In this document: piece after piece, positions 10,052-20,732 of the stretch
Layout of the letters: each line of letters begins with the position of its first letter
Numbering within the stretch: the stretch's first letter is position 1
From: Blastocladiella emersonii ATCC 22665
Taxonomy: Eukaryota > Blastocladiomycota > Blastocladiomycetes > Blastocladiales > Blastocladiaceae
DNA length: 64,000 bases
NCBI GenBank assembly: GCA_025594325.1
Contig: JANHCV010000010.1
Coordinates: 1,364,001-1,428,000 of the forward strand
Direction of reading: 5' to 3'
Made by a program: the position numbers and the translations under genes
The notes under the pieces: model-generated
What the model saw: only the letters and a program-made list of their open reading frames with translations
Databases searched by the model: none
Told to the model about the DNA's origin: nothing

Positions 10052-11752
10052 TCACCGGCGGCCGCCCTGCTTCTTCGCCTTCTTCCCCGCCGCCGCGCGG
10101 CCACCATCGCGGTCGCCGACGTCGCGCCCACGCTTCTTCCCACCCGCAGCCTTGGCAACCGCGCGCTCCATCTTGCGCCGCACCACGTCCCACTGGTCAG
10201 CCCAGTACTCGTCGCCGTACGGCTTGCGGAACTCGCCCGTCGTCGGCGGGTGCATCCAGTAGTTCATGGCGACGTGCACGTCGCCCGGGCAAGGCGACTC
10301 GCTCGTCACCTCGTGGAACCACGACGAGGGCAGGTACAGCATCTCGCCCGCCGCGAGCGTCACGGTCGCGCGCGAGGAGGCCGCGAGGCCGGCGAGGTGA
10401 GTGGAAGGGGGAGGCGGGGTGAGGGTGGAGGGGTGCTCGGTTGGGTGGAGTGTTGAGACGGCGATCTGGCTGAAGCTCGGCGGCTCGGCGCGCTTGGGCT
10501 CGGACTCGGTGTCGGAGAAGAGGGCGTCAAAGTCGTCGTCGCCGGCGCCGTCCGCGAGGAGCGCGGGGTCCGGGATCGAGCCGTCGTCGTCCGAGTCGGC
10601 GTCGCTACCACCGTTGCCGAAGAACGAGCCGCCCTCCTCCTCGTCATCCTCGTCATCATCATCATCCATGCCGCCGCCGCCCGCCTGCATCTGCGCGAGC
10701 ATCGCCTCATCCAGCTCGGCCTCGGCGCGCTCGAGCGCGTCCATATCCTCGGGCGACTCGCGCTCGACACGGGCGAGCTCGGCCTGCGCCCTGTCGACGC
10801 GCCACCGGGCGACGTCCGCGTCGAACGCGCCGTCGTCGCGGATCCCCTCTTCGTACACGATGAGCCCGTTCTTCGCGACGCGCGCGACGTCGCCGTGCAG
10901 GTGCAGGTTCCCGGCGTCGCGCGGACTGAACAGCGTGAACCGCTTGCGCCCGCGGATCAGCACGTACAGGTTGTCGGCGAAATCGTGGTGCAGGCCCGAC
11001 GACGCGCCGCCCGAGCGCGTGCTGCCGAGCCACAGGTTGAGCTGTTGCGGGATCAGGGTGGGCAGGATGGGCGGGATCCACGGGAAGTCGGTCGCGAGGG
11101 CCGGGAGGGGTGCCGGGAAGACGTCCCGGATCGACGGGCCGTTGTCGCTCTCGTCGTCGTCGGACTCGGCGGCGTACTGCGTCGTCAGGTACCGGTGCGG
11201 CGACGTGCGGATCGTCGCGAGGAAGTCGCTGAACGTCGACGGGATCCGCGCCTTGGCCGTGCCGAAGATGCCTACACCGAGGCGTCAGACTTCGCAACAC
11301 CCCCTGCACGAGAGTTAGAGCGTACCGTCACTCCCCGCCTCCTCCACCATGACCTTCTGCTTCCCCGCGCGCGCCGCGAGGTACTCGAGCGACGCCCACT
11401 GCTCGAGCATCGGCCGCGCCCACGCCGCATCGCCCACCAGCACGCACGGCGTGCGCGTCGCCACGTACGACGCGAAGAACGATTCGGGCGTCGTGTCGGC
11501 CAGACGCACGCGCGGGACGGACCAAGAGCCGTCGAGAGGTGGGTGGAAGCCCGTGTACTCGTTCGGGAACGTCGGCGACGCGGGCGAGGTAGGCGCGGGG
11601 GCAGCGGGCGACTCGGGCTCAGCGACGAACTCGGGTGCGGGAGCAGCGTCCGAGGCCGACGACGACAGCGGGCGCTTGGTCCACTGCAGCTTGATCCCGC
11701 CGCTGGTGCGTTTCGCGGTGTGCTTCATGGTAGTCGTGGTGTTGGGTTGCAT
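10052..11752 (-). CDS. JmjC / cupin-8 family Fe(II)-2OG oxygenase-like protein
   Basis: Exons 11752-11326 and 11271-10052 (intron 54 nt); 548 aa. An alternative ATG lies at 11728. The domain starts near TRTPCVLVGDAAWARPMLEQ. Iron-binding HxD is in GLHHDFADNLYVLIRG, followed by KRFTLFSP. The distal strand LPSSWFHEV and the third ligand His in DVHVAMNYWMHP come after a ~170-residue acidic Asp/Glu insertion between the two halves of the fold. The C-terminus is Lys/Arg-rich (KKRGRD, KKAKKQGG), like a nuclear or nucleolar signal. The layout fits JMJD7/TYW5-like hydroxylases rather than chromatin demethylases; the substrate is unknown. Confidence 0.75.
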
Positions 11753-12003
11753 CAACTCTATGGTAGCGAGCGAGTGAAGAAAGCAGGCCGCGCGACAAGG
11801 TTCGCGACGGCCGGTTGATCGCGATCAGCACGAGCGCGTGACCCGTTGCGAGGCACGTCGCGTCTCTCAGTTTCGAAGGAGGGTGGTGAGCAAGTGATTG
11901 GATTGAATGAATGGGTGGACAAGAATGCAATGGGGGTGGTGGGGGAATCGTGCGTGGTACAGCTAGGGTAGTGGGGGAGGAGGGACACGGGTAGCGCACG
12001 AGA

Positions 12004-12989
12004 TTAGTGCTTGGCCAGCGATGCCGTCGTAGTCGAGGCCGTGGTCGAGTCGTGCGTCGCGGCCGCCGCCGACGTGTCGGAGATGGTAGCCGATGGCGCC
12101 GCCGTCGCCGTCGTCGAGGCCGAGTTGGGGTACACGGGCTTGCCCGACACGCGCGACGGCGGCGCCGCGGGCGTGGCCAGCGCCGCGCCGTTGCCGTTGC
12201 CGTTGCCGTTGCCGCCGATGGTGATGACGGGCGCCGCGTCGAACAGCGCCTTGGCCCCGGCGAGCCCCTCGGGGAGCGTCGGGAACCCGGGCAGGTTGGC
12301 GACGACGAGCTGCTTGCCGCTGATGGCCGATCCGGAACTACTGGAGACCGTGATGTCGATGCAGTCCTGGTAGATCTCGCGGTTGCCCGACTTGTTGAAC
12401 CTGCACCGCGCACGCGAGGGAGAGGGTCAGGGTCGGCTCGTGGAGGTGGGGGAGGGGTAAGAGGGAGCGTACCATGTCCACGACAGCACGGCCTCGCCCG
12501 CGGGCGCCGTGGCCGGGATCGCGACCGGGTACGAGAGCGCGCCCGTCAGGCACGTGTCGAGGACCGTGTCGAGCACGACCCACTGTTTGACGTCGTCCGT
12601 GTACCCGAGCGCGAACTGGCAGTGTCCGCCCTACACATACCCGTCCGTCATCGACTGTGTCAGCCCCGCCCCGCGCCAGCGTCACCCCGCGCTAAACGTA
12701 CCCCGTGCGTCGCCCCGCCGGCAATCGTGATGGTGACCGATCCCCCGGCCGCGACCGTCTGCACCGACGGCCCCTTGGCGTGCCCGCACGCGAGCGGCCG
12801 GTCGGCCCCGTTGAGCGGCGACGTCAGCGAGTAGTCGACGGGCAGGCCCGCCGCGACCCACGCCGCGTTGTACTTGGCTGCGCGCGGCGGCGGGCTCGAC
12901 ACGGCCATGTGCGCGTGCACGAGGGACGGCGACGCGGCGAGGATGATGGCGAGGGTCGCGAGGAGGAGGAGCGTCGGCGAGGAGATCAT
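12004..12989 (-). CDS. Secreted lytic polysaccharide monooxygenase, AA11-like
   Basis: Exons 12989-12702, 12630-12473 and 12400-12004; 280 aa. A signal peptide (residues 1-26, LLLLATLAIILAASPSLVHA) ends exactly before His27 of HMAVSSPPPRAAKYN, giving the free N-terminal His of the copper histidine brace. A second His lies in ATHGGGHCQFA, which spans intron 1. The fold's closing block is EAVLSWTWFNKSGNREIYQDC, with Cys pairs along the chain. A Ser/Thr/Ala-rich tail follows, with a (GN)n run, typical of secreted linkers. Family AA11 or a related chitin-active group is the best guess; AA16-type is not excluded. It probably attacks chitin or cellulose outside the cell. Confidence 0.7.
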
Positions 12990-13538
12990 GGTGATGGTGG
13001 TGGTGAAAGACGCGAGTCGCGAGTGGATGGAGGTCTAGACGGTGGATGGGCAGCTGAGCGAGTCGCGCGGCCGTGTATCGAGGAGAAGGTGAAGCGCAGC
13101 AGCGAGCATGTGCGGGACGGCGACGCTTTATAGCGCGCCGACCAAGCGGGCACGGCGGCTTTCGACCCGCCGCGGCGACCACACGCGCAAGGCCGTGACG
13201 CTTGTTACCTGCCGTGAGCGGCGCGCGACCCGAAGAACGACCCGGCTGATGGACACCTGGCCTGCGCAGCTGCGTGCCAAGCTCACCGCACACCGGGTAT
13301 GGGAACGGGGACGCGGTGGGAGACTGTGCGCGCACACGAGGGCCGCGCTCACGCGGTCGCGCCGCACGCCGATCGCCTCGCGAACCACACGAGGCGGGCG
13401 CAGCGTGCGCGGGTGTGTTCCTGATGACGAGAGGGAGACAGTCACGGAGTAATGAAACCATGGTGTAGAGAGAGAGAAGCTAAATGGACGACAAAAACAA
13501 CAACCGGTACGGGCACACACGCCGAGCGCGCGCCGCGC
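12990..13538. other. Intergenic, holds LPMO promoter
   Basis: 5' region of the LPMO gene, with a TATA box at 13126-13132, and the 3' flank of the uS14m gene. No other gene seen. Confidence 0.4.
13126..13132 (-). promoter_or_regulatory. TATA box of the LPMO gene
   Basis: TATAAAG on the minus strand inside GCTATAAAGCG, about 140 bp before the ATG at 12989. A near-identical GC-framed TATA box lies at 28486-28492 before another small gene. Confidence 0.5.
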
Positions 13539-13841
13539 TTACCACGACGACTTGCCGACGCCGGGCAGGAGGCCGTTGCGCGCCTGGTGCAGGAAGGCGT
13601 GGCGGGTGAGGCCGAAATCGCGGAGGACCCAGCGGGCGCGGCCCGTCTCGAGACACCGGTTGCGCACGGCGGTCTTGCGGGCCGAGATCGGGAACGAGTT
13701 GAGCGCGGTCTGCGCCTGGAACCGCACGGGGCCCGGCAGCTGCTCGTTGCGCGTCATGAACCGGAGCGCGTTGCGCAGCGGCTCGCACTGCGCCACCGTC
13801 GTCCGGTACAGCTTGTCCTTGAAGATGCGCGCCTGCGGCAT
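13539..13841 (-). CDS. MRPS14: Mitochondrial small-subunit ribosomal protein uS14m
   Basis: A single exon of 100 aa, the usual size for mitochondrial uS14 (yeast Mrp2). It carries the family hallmarks: PLRNALRFMTRNEQLPGPVR, then AVRNRCLETGRARWVLRDFG and LTRHAFLHQARNGLLPGV followed by the conserved KSSW terminus. The zinc Cys pairs of the bacterial S14+ form are absent, as in other C- uS14 proteins. It binds rRNA in the 3' major domain (head) of the mitoribosomal small subunit. The start MPQARIF is the only in-frame ATG in a sensible place; the short Arg/Lys N-terminus may serve for mitochondrial import. Confidence 0.92.
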   Translation of the reverse strand: MPQARIFKDKLYRTTVAQCEPLRNALRFMTRNEQLPGPVRFQAQTALNSFPISARKTAVRNRCLETGRARWVLRDFGLTRHAFLHQARNGLLPGVGKSSW

Positions 13842-14787
13842 GGTGGATGGGTGGGTTGTTGATGCGTTGCGGGTTGCGGGGAGTCGCGGCGGCAGAGGCG
13901 GCGCGATCGGTGCAGGGTGAGGGGCGGGAAGGGAGAGGGTGTTGACGGCGACCAAAGCGTCAGAGCGAGTTTGCGGCGAGCGATCAGCTGATGCTCGGGT
14001 CGCCGCGATTTCGTCGTCAAGTCCTCGCTCGACATTGCTCGTCGCTCTCGCACACGGAACCCATGTAACGCTTCGCAATGATGCGACTCGGCGCAACAGC
14101 CGCTATTGCTGATGTTATGACCGTCAGCGGCTCGTTGGGCCGGCTCACGCACAGGCGACCCGTGCCGCCTCGACAAGAGCGAGGAGCGCCCTTCACGTCG
14201 GTCGATCAACCCAGCTCTTCCGACTCAACGGCGACTGCCTGAAGGTAGCTAACACCCATCATGCAGTGCTTCTCCGCGGCCGGCTGCGAGCACGCTGAGG
14301 GGCCGGAGCGCGGAAGGGCGCGTGGCAGCCCAGTCTCTTGACGGAGGCTCGGGCTCGTTCAGAGGCCCTCAGGGGCTTCAGCCGTGCTTCGCGTCTCACA
14401 TGCGGGCACCTCCGGGGGGTACCTTGCTGTCCATACTAGGGGAGCTCCCCTGTCATGACACGCGAGTTGAGAAGGCTCGCCCGCCCACATGCCCTTGTCG
14501 CCCTCCACCGTCGCCACCGATGCACCGAGGCAGCCTCTGTCCATCAGTTCGCGTACTTTCGGCGTCACCTCGTCCAGCGAGGAGGAGTTTGACGATGACA
14601 ACGTCGAGAGCGACATTGAATGTGGCGCAGCCACTCGACGGGAGTGGCAGTTGACGGCCAGCCAATCAGCGTGGCGCAAACCACCCGCTTGAACGCCACA
14701 CCACCACCGCTGAGCGCTCGTCGCTGGCTGAGGCGAGAACCGCGAAAGTCGCCGTAGACTGCTCACTCTTTCTCAACGTGCTTCAAA
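13842..14787. other. Intergenic region upstream of uS14m and eL38
   Basis: No gene recognised. Short pyrimidine-rich sequence just before 14788 would suit a ribosomal-protein 5' UTR. Confidence 0.35.
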
Positions 14788-16404
14788 ATGGTGTGGTTAA
14801 TCGCACACCCCATGTATCAAACGCACTGCGCACGCACCGCCCGCCCGCCCCGCGCTGGACCGCCCGCGCACCGCCGCGCGCCCGCATTGTCGACACACCC
14901 GCCGCGCACGTCCCCCCGTCGGCCGTGACGAACGCGCGACGTCGCCCTGCGCCTCGTACCAGGACCGCCGTACCACGACACCCCGCCGACGATCGACCTC
15001 TGACCCGGACCCCTTGCGCCCTGCGCGAGGAGCGCTGTCCGAGTGACCCCCTTGCCCGTCGTGCCGCCGCCCGAACCACCACCGTCGTCTCCCCACCACC
15101 ATTGAACCACACGATCCCGCATGCCGGCCGCCGCCTTCGTCGCCGCACCGCCTTTGTGCCGGACCTCCCTCGCGCTGTCCCGCCTGCACCCCCTCGTGCG
15201 CGGGGTGGTCACGCACGTCCATCCACTCCGATCGATGAACACGAATCCCTTGCTGGGGCCTAATAGCCTGCTCGGGACCAAATTCGTGAACGGACGCCGT
15301 GCACGTGGTTGCAAAGTCCCTGCGCGAATCCGGAACTTGGACCTCTGGGTGAGCCCCGCAACGGGCGCCACCTCGCGCACAAGCTTTCCTGCTGACTGTT
15401 GATCGGTCGCGGATTGCCATCGCCGCGTCGAACTGGCTGTTCGACCCGGCGGATCTTCGCTGCCCGGCCACGTCCTTGCTGACGTCGCCCGGCAGGATCG
15501 CCTGGCCGCGCGTCCCGACTGGACGCCGCTGCCACGGAAGTGGCCCCGCGTACGACTACGCGGGCGCCCCGATCACGGTTACCCGCAGCCTTGTTGCGCG
15601 GTACCCGTTCGAGCCGCGCGCTCGACCCGCGTCGCGCGCACGGGCGCTGACTCTACGTCAACGCCGATTCCCGAGACAACGTCTCGGCCGCCCGGTTTCG
15701 CCTCGGACCGCGGCGCCGCGTGCATCTTTTCCTGTGTGTTCATCTGCTGGTGGTGGCATCGTTCGACGGCGGGTGGCGGCTACCCCCCGCGACTGTGGCG
15801 ACGGTTCCTCACTCCCCACCATCGCATCCCCGGCATCACGTCTCGCGTCCCGGGCTGCTCTCGGCGCCCTGGATCTCTCGTCGTCCCAGGTCTACTCGCG
15901 CAACTCGATCACGTCCCCGTTCCTGCTCGTCTGGTGAATGCGGGCCCGCGTGCATGCACCCCCTCCTGGTGTGCGGGCATTCGGCCGAGGTCCTCGACGC
16001 GTCGGGCGGCGCTGTGCTGCGCAGCTGTGTTCCCCCTCGATACTGGTCGTCAGTCGTTGTATCAACGTTTCTGACGGCTCTCGCTCCTCGCCCCCCGCGA
16101 CTGCACGCGCGCGTTTCTCCTCTCGCCGTGTAGCCCAAGCAGGTTTCTGACATCAAGGACTTCCTCGAGCTGGCGCGCCGCAAGGACGCCAAGTGTTCGT
16201 TTCTGTCTTGCTCTCGAAGACCTTGAGGAGCACCTTACTGATCCGACTCGCCTTCCCTCGATAGCCGCCAAGATCAAGAAGACTGGCAACATCACCAAGT
16301 TCAAGCTCCGCTGCTCGACCTACCTGTACACGCTGACGGTCAAGGACCCCCTCAAGGCCAAGAAGGTCAAGGAGACGCTCCCCCCTGCCCTCAAGGCCGA
16401 GTAA
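14788..16404 (+). CDS. RPL38: 60S ribosomal protein eL38
   Basis: Exons 16134-16194 and 16265-16404 are secure: PKQVSDIKDFLELARRKDAK, Ser from a codon split over the intron (donor GTTCGT at 16195), then AKIKKTGNITKFKLRCSTYL and onward to ALKAE. This gives eL38 of about 67 aa. The protein needs only an initiator Met before PKQV, yet PKQV directly follows an acceptor (GTGTAG). The sole upstream ATG followed at once by GT is 14788-14790 (CAAAATG|GTGTGG, Kozak-like A at -3), implying a first intron of ~1.34 kb. That first exon is inferred; the donor is weak. Confidence 0.8.
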
Positions 16405-16907
16405 GGTTAGAGCTCTGGAAAGCAACCTGGTGTTTGCGGAATACAGTATTCAGTATCTCCCACCTCGTCTCGCGTGTCGTGCTCAGTTGCGATATCTGCT
16501 TAATTTATTGATCTCTCGCTCAACGTCTGCCTGTCTCCCTGAGTTGTGCCAGTCTTGGCGACAATCGACCGCGCCGAGTTCGACTCGGCCGCGTTCGCGT
16601 GGCTCGAAGTGAAGCGTCGAAGTTGCTCAAGCCTTTGGACTGATCCTCGGTATTGAGCGAGCTCAGACGCCTGCTCAGACGCCCCGCTGGGCGCTCTCGC
16701 GACTCAACAAGAAGAGCCACCTCGTTGAGAGCCCGCGGGACTCGAAGTGAGCCGTCAAAACCGCGCGGCCCTTGACCTGCAGCGGCGCCGACGCAGCACG
16801 CGACGATCTTGCGCGACTCCACAATCGACGGACATGGGGCGACGAGTAAGGCTACGCTGTATTCACGTCGACTGATTCACCACCCCGACTCCCGCGCGCG
16901 ACGCGAC
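16405..16907. other. Intergenic between eL38 and Sec66 (convergent 3' ends)
   Basis: No gene seen. A short sequence of the form CTCGAAGTGA..CGTC occurs twice (near 16605 and 16740). Confidence 0.35.
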
Positions 16908-17760
16908 CTACGCGTCGGCGACCTTGGCGGCACTGTTCCGGCGCTGCGGCCCGGCGTTGTTAGACTTGGTGGACGAGGTGCTGCCGCGGCGCGGGCCCGC
17001 GGCGGGCTTGGGCTTGGGGTCGGCGACAATCTCCTCGACGTCGTCGTCGTTGTCCGAGCCAGCAGCCTCGGCCTGCTTGCGTGCGGCGGCCTCCTGCATG
17101 GCGCGCATCAGGTTGGCCTCGCGCTGGCGTTCGGCGAGGATGCGCTGCTGCTACAGGCGCGCGAAGACGGGGCGGGTTAGCAGCGAGCAGGTAGATGTGC
17201 GAAGCGTGAAGAGCGCACTTCGGCCTCGATCCGCTGCGCCTCCTCCTGGATCGCCTGACTCGCCTCGCCAAACAACCCATTCCCCCAGCCGCGCTGGAGG
17301 TCCTCGGCCTCGCGCATGCACTCCTGGATCTCGAGGTTGATATCCTCCTCGGCCTTGGTGAACTCGGCCCACAGGTCGTCGCCGATGGCGCCGTTGCGCA
17401 GCAGGTGGGCGAGCGTGGCGCGGTCCTCGCGCAGCGACAGCACGCGGCGCACGTTGGCCTTGGCGCGGACCAGCAGCGCGGCCTTGAGCTTCTTGATCTC
17501 GGACGCGCCCAGCTCGTCGGGCATCGCGTCGTACAGCTTGAAGTACGCGGCGCGCGACGGGTGGCCGTCCTCGAACCACTCGGTCGGGCCCGTCGACGCG
17601 ACGACGTCTGGTTTGGGAAAAAGTGAGCGGGCGGGGACCGGTGCAGGGCAGCGGGGGCCGGAAGCGTACCGCGCGACTTGGAGGCCCGGTACCACCGGAC
17701 AAAGGCGTAGTAGACGACGCCGAGCGTCAGGATGTAGGCGGTGGCGAGGCCGAGCGTCAT
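16908..17760 (-). CDS. SEC66: ER translocation complex subunit Sec66/Sec71
   Basis: Exons 17760-17670, 17607-17219 and 17150-16908; 240 aa. The N-terminal membrane anchor TAYILTLGVVYYAFVRWY (residues ~8-25) is followed by basic RASKSR. The Sec66 domain then carries GHPSRAAYFKLYDA, LKAALLVRAKANVRRVLSLR, LRNGAIGDDLW, FTKAEEDINLEIQECMREAE and RGWGNGLFGEA, the recognised order in yeast Sec66. The C-terminal tail is acidic then Ser/Arg/Lys-rich and poorly conserved. With Sec62/63/72 it drives post-translational import through Sec61. Both introns fall at domain edges. Confidence 0.9.
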
Positions 17761-18610
17761 AGTTGCTGTTGTTGCAGTTGCGTGTAGTGTAGGAGAACCA
17801 GGCCGCCAGCGACAAGATCCGTAGGTTTGCGTTGCGTTGCGTTACGTGGTGTTGATACGTTTGCGTTGCAGCAGCTGGGGGTGCAGGACTCGAGGAGAGC
17901 GAGCACGCGAGTCGGGGCGGCGGCGGCGAGGCGGAAGGGCGCCACGTCAAAACCCGCCAACGTGACCGCGATCGCCCAGGTCAGGTGCCCGCGGCGCGAC
18001 GCGTCTGTCTCGCGGGGTTTCGCGCGCTCCCTCTCGCGGGCCGTGTCTCGCACGGACGTGTTCGCATGTCGTGGGTGCAGCGGGCTTGGCGACGGCGCGG
18101 AGCACGGTGAGGCGGTGTTGGTCGCGCGGCCGCCGAGGCTCGAGAGCGCGGATCGGAGACACGCCGGTGCGAAAGCCTTGCGCCCAGTCTTGCGCCTCGC
18201 GTGCAGCTGCCGGCAGCGGTGAGGATCCACCACTCTTCGTTGAGCCTGAGCGACCTCCCAGTGGACCGGCCGCGCACTCAACGCCGCCACTGAGGGGCAG
18301 CGCGACGGCCGCACGCTGGAGAACCCGCTCGACCCGCAGGCCCGCCGCGAATTCACGCTCTCGGGCACGCTTCAGGGAACGTTCGTGCGTGCCCGCGGCA
18401 AGTACGAGACAGGGGTGCGAGACGCCGCCGCCGACTTCTCAGCGCTGAAGCGCCACGCATCGCGTGCCGCACGCGTCCCTTTCAGCCTCGCCGCGTGAAA
18501 TCTGCTCGCCGCGCGCCCCTCTTTCTGCTCTCAATGCAACTGTTGCGCTCCCCTCACCGCGCCCACGACTGAATGCAATCGACTCTCTGAACCACCCCCC
18601 ACCACACACC
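17761..18610. other. Intergenic with a coding-like fragment
   Basis: Divergent 5' region of Sec66 and the lipase. On the plus strand about 18240-18470 an open stretch without ATG reads like protein (DGRTLENPLDPQARREFTLS, then TFVRARGKYETGVRDAAADF) after a CCCAG acceptor-like site. No family recognised; possibly an exon of an unseen gene or a relic. Confidence 0.3.
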
Positions 18611-20693
18611 ATGGGCATCCCGGTCCTCTCGCGCCTCGGCGCGTCCGAGCTCGTCTCGGTCGTCGTCGCCGTGACGATCCTGTGCCTCGAGCGCGTGCTG
18701 CGCGTTGTCGCCTACGTGATCCCGACCGCCGTCCTCGACTACGTCCGGTACCAAGCCCTCCCCGGCCTCCCGCGCCTCTTCTCGGGCTACCGCGACGAGA
18801 CCGAGCCCAACCCCGTCGGCAAGATGGCGCATATTCGTGAGATGGTGCAGCACCAGTACGCTTCCCTCTTTCGCTGAGCGTGATCTCGTCCATGCAACTC
18901 ATATTGCCTTGTGTAGCGGGTTCCCCTTCCAGGAGCACATTGTCGACTCGGACGGCTACCGTCTCGGCATCCACCGCATCCCCTTTGGCCCGCTGCGCAC
19001 GGGTCCCAAGGCCTCACCTTCGTCTGCCAGCCCGCGCCCCGACCGCGCCAACTCGGCCGACGGCACCAACGCCAACGCCCTCGCCATGATCCGCCGCGCC
19101 GCCTCGCCGCTCCCTGCCGCCGCCGAGGGCCGCCCCGTCGTTCTCCTCTGGCGTACGCCACTCTCTCTCCCCACACTCCGCTTGACGCGGCCAACAACTC
19201 ACACCCGCCCAAATGTAGACGGCTTCATGATGTGCTCGGACGTGTGGGTGTGCTCGCGCACCAACTCGCTCGCCTTCATGCTCGTCGAGGAGGGCTACGA
19301 CGTCTGGCTCGGCAACAACCGCGGCAACAAGTACAGCTTCAAGCACGCCACCATGTCGGCCAAGTCCGAGGAGTTTTGGAACTTTTCGCTCGACGAGTAC
19401 ACCCACGACCTCGCCAACACCGTCGACTACATTCTGCAGCAGACGGGACAGCGGTCACTCGTTTACGTCGGGTTCTCGCAGGGTGCGTACGCGTCGCTCC
19501 TTGCGTTTGACGTGTGGGACTGACCTCGATCCGCGCGGACAGGTACCGCCCAGCTCTTCGCCGCGCTCAGCTGCAACCCGCAGCTCAACGACAAGATCCG
19601 CATCGGGTGCTGCCTCGCGCCCACGGGCAAGCCGCACGACCTGCGCAACTCGTTCATCACCTCCCTCGTCAAGTCGGTCCGTGTCCCTTCCCTCCCACCC
19701 TCTCCGCCACCCCGACCCCGCACTAACCCATTGCGTGTCCAGACCCCGAGCGTCCTGTACCTCATCTTCGGCCGCAAATCCGCGATCCCATCAGTCCTGT
19801 TCTGGAAGAACGTCTTCTCGCCGTGGGTGTGGGTGCAGCTGCTCGACTTCTTCATGCACCTGCTGTTCAACTGGACGCTGTCGGAGATCGATTTCGACGA
19901 GAAGCTCGTCCTGTACCGGCACCTGTACTCGACCGCGTCCATCAAGTCGGTCGTGCACTGGTTCCAGATCATCCGCGGCGGGTTCGCCATGTTCGACGAC
20001 GACCCGTCGGCGCGCCCGTGGTCCACGCACGCCCTCACGCACGTCCCGGCACACTATCCGCTCAAGAATATCACCACGCCCATCGCGCTCTTCTACGGCG
20101 CAAAGGATACCCTGTCGGACCTGCCCTTCCTCCTCGCCTCGCTCCCAAGACCCGTGTTCGTCCTGAAGGTCGAGGACTACGAGCACCTCGACTGCCTCTG
20201 GGCCTCGTCCGCCCACGAAATCCTGTTCCCCGGCGTCCTCGGCGTCATCCGCCACTTTGCCGCCGTGCACCCCGACGGCAGCCCCGCGCCCACGCCCAAG
20301 TCGCACCCGACGATCTCGGACGAGATGGTCAACCGCGTCATCGGGTACGGGATCGTACAGACCCCCGCCTTCGCTGACGACGAGGGCGAGGATGAGTACG
20401 ACGAAGCCGCGATGCTCGCGGCGGTCCAGATGGCCGAGGGGATCCGGTCCACCCGCACGCGCAAGGCTGAGGGCGGCGGTAAGGGTGGTGTCCTCAAGCT
20501 CGCCGCGTCGCCCGCGGCCGCGGCCAAGGCCAAGGTCAAGAAGACCAAGAAGCTCGCCGCCGCCAACGGGACCACGAGCGCGACCCCCGACTCGCCCTCC
20601 GCCAAGAAGCGGCCCGCGCGCGGCCACGGGCAGTGCGTCGACGCGGACCGGCTGCTTCGCGACGGCGAGGACGCCGAGCTGGACGTGAACTGA
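18611..20693 (+). CDS. Acid lipase / steryl ester hydrolase (alpha/beta hydrolase)
   Basis: Five exons: 18611-18855, 18917-19152, 19219-19482, 19543-19676 and 19743-20693; 609 aa. An N-terminal membrane helix (SVVVAVTILCLERVLRVVAY) precedes the AB-hydrolase-lipase segment HHGFPFQEHIVDSDGYRLGI. The oxyanion block VVLLWHGFMMCSDVW is rebuilt across intron 2. WLGNNRGNKYS follows, then the nucleophile elbow GFSQG (Ser247) at intron 3. The Asp is in FYGAKDTLSDL and the His in VEDYEHLDCLW. A disordered Lys/Ala tail of ~110 residues ends it. The match is to yeast Tgl1/Yeh1/Yeh2, which cleave sterol esters on lipid droplets or at the plasma membrane. All splice phases agree. Confidence 0.87.
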
Positions 20694-20732
20694 TTCCGCT
20701 GGAAACCTTTTTATACATATATATACACTCGG

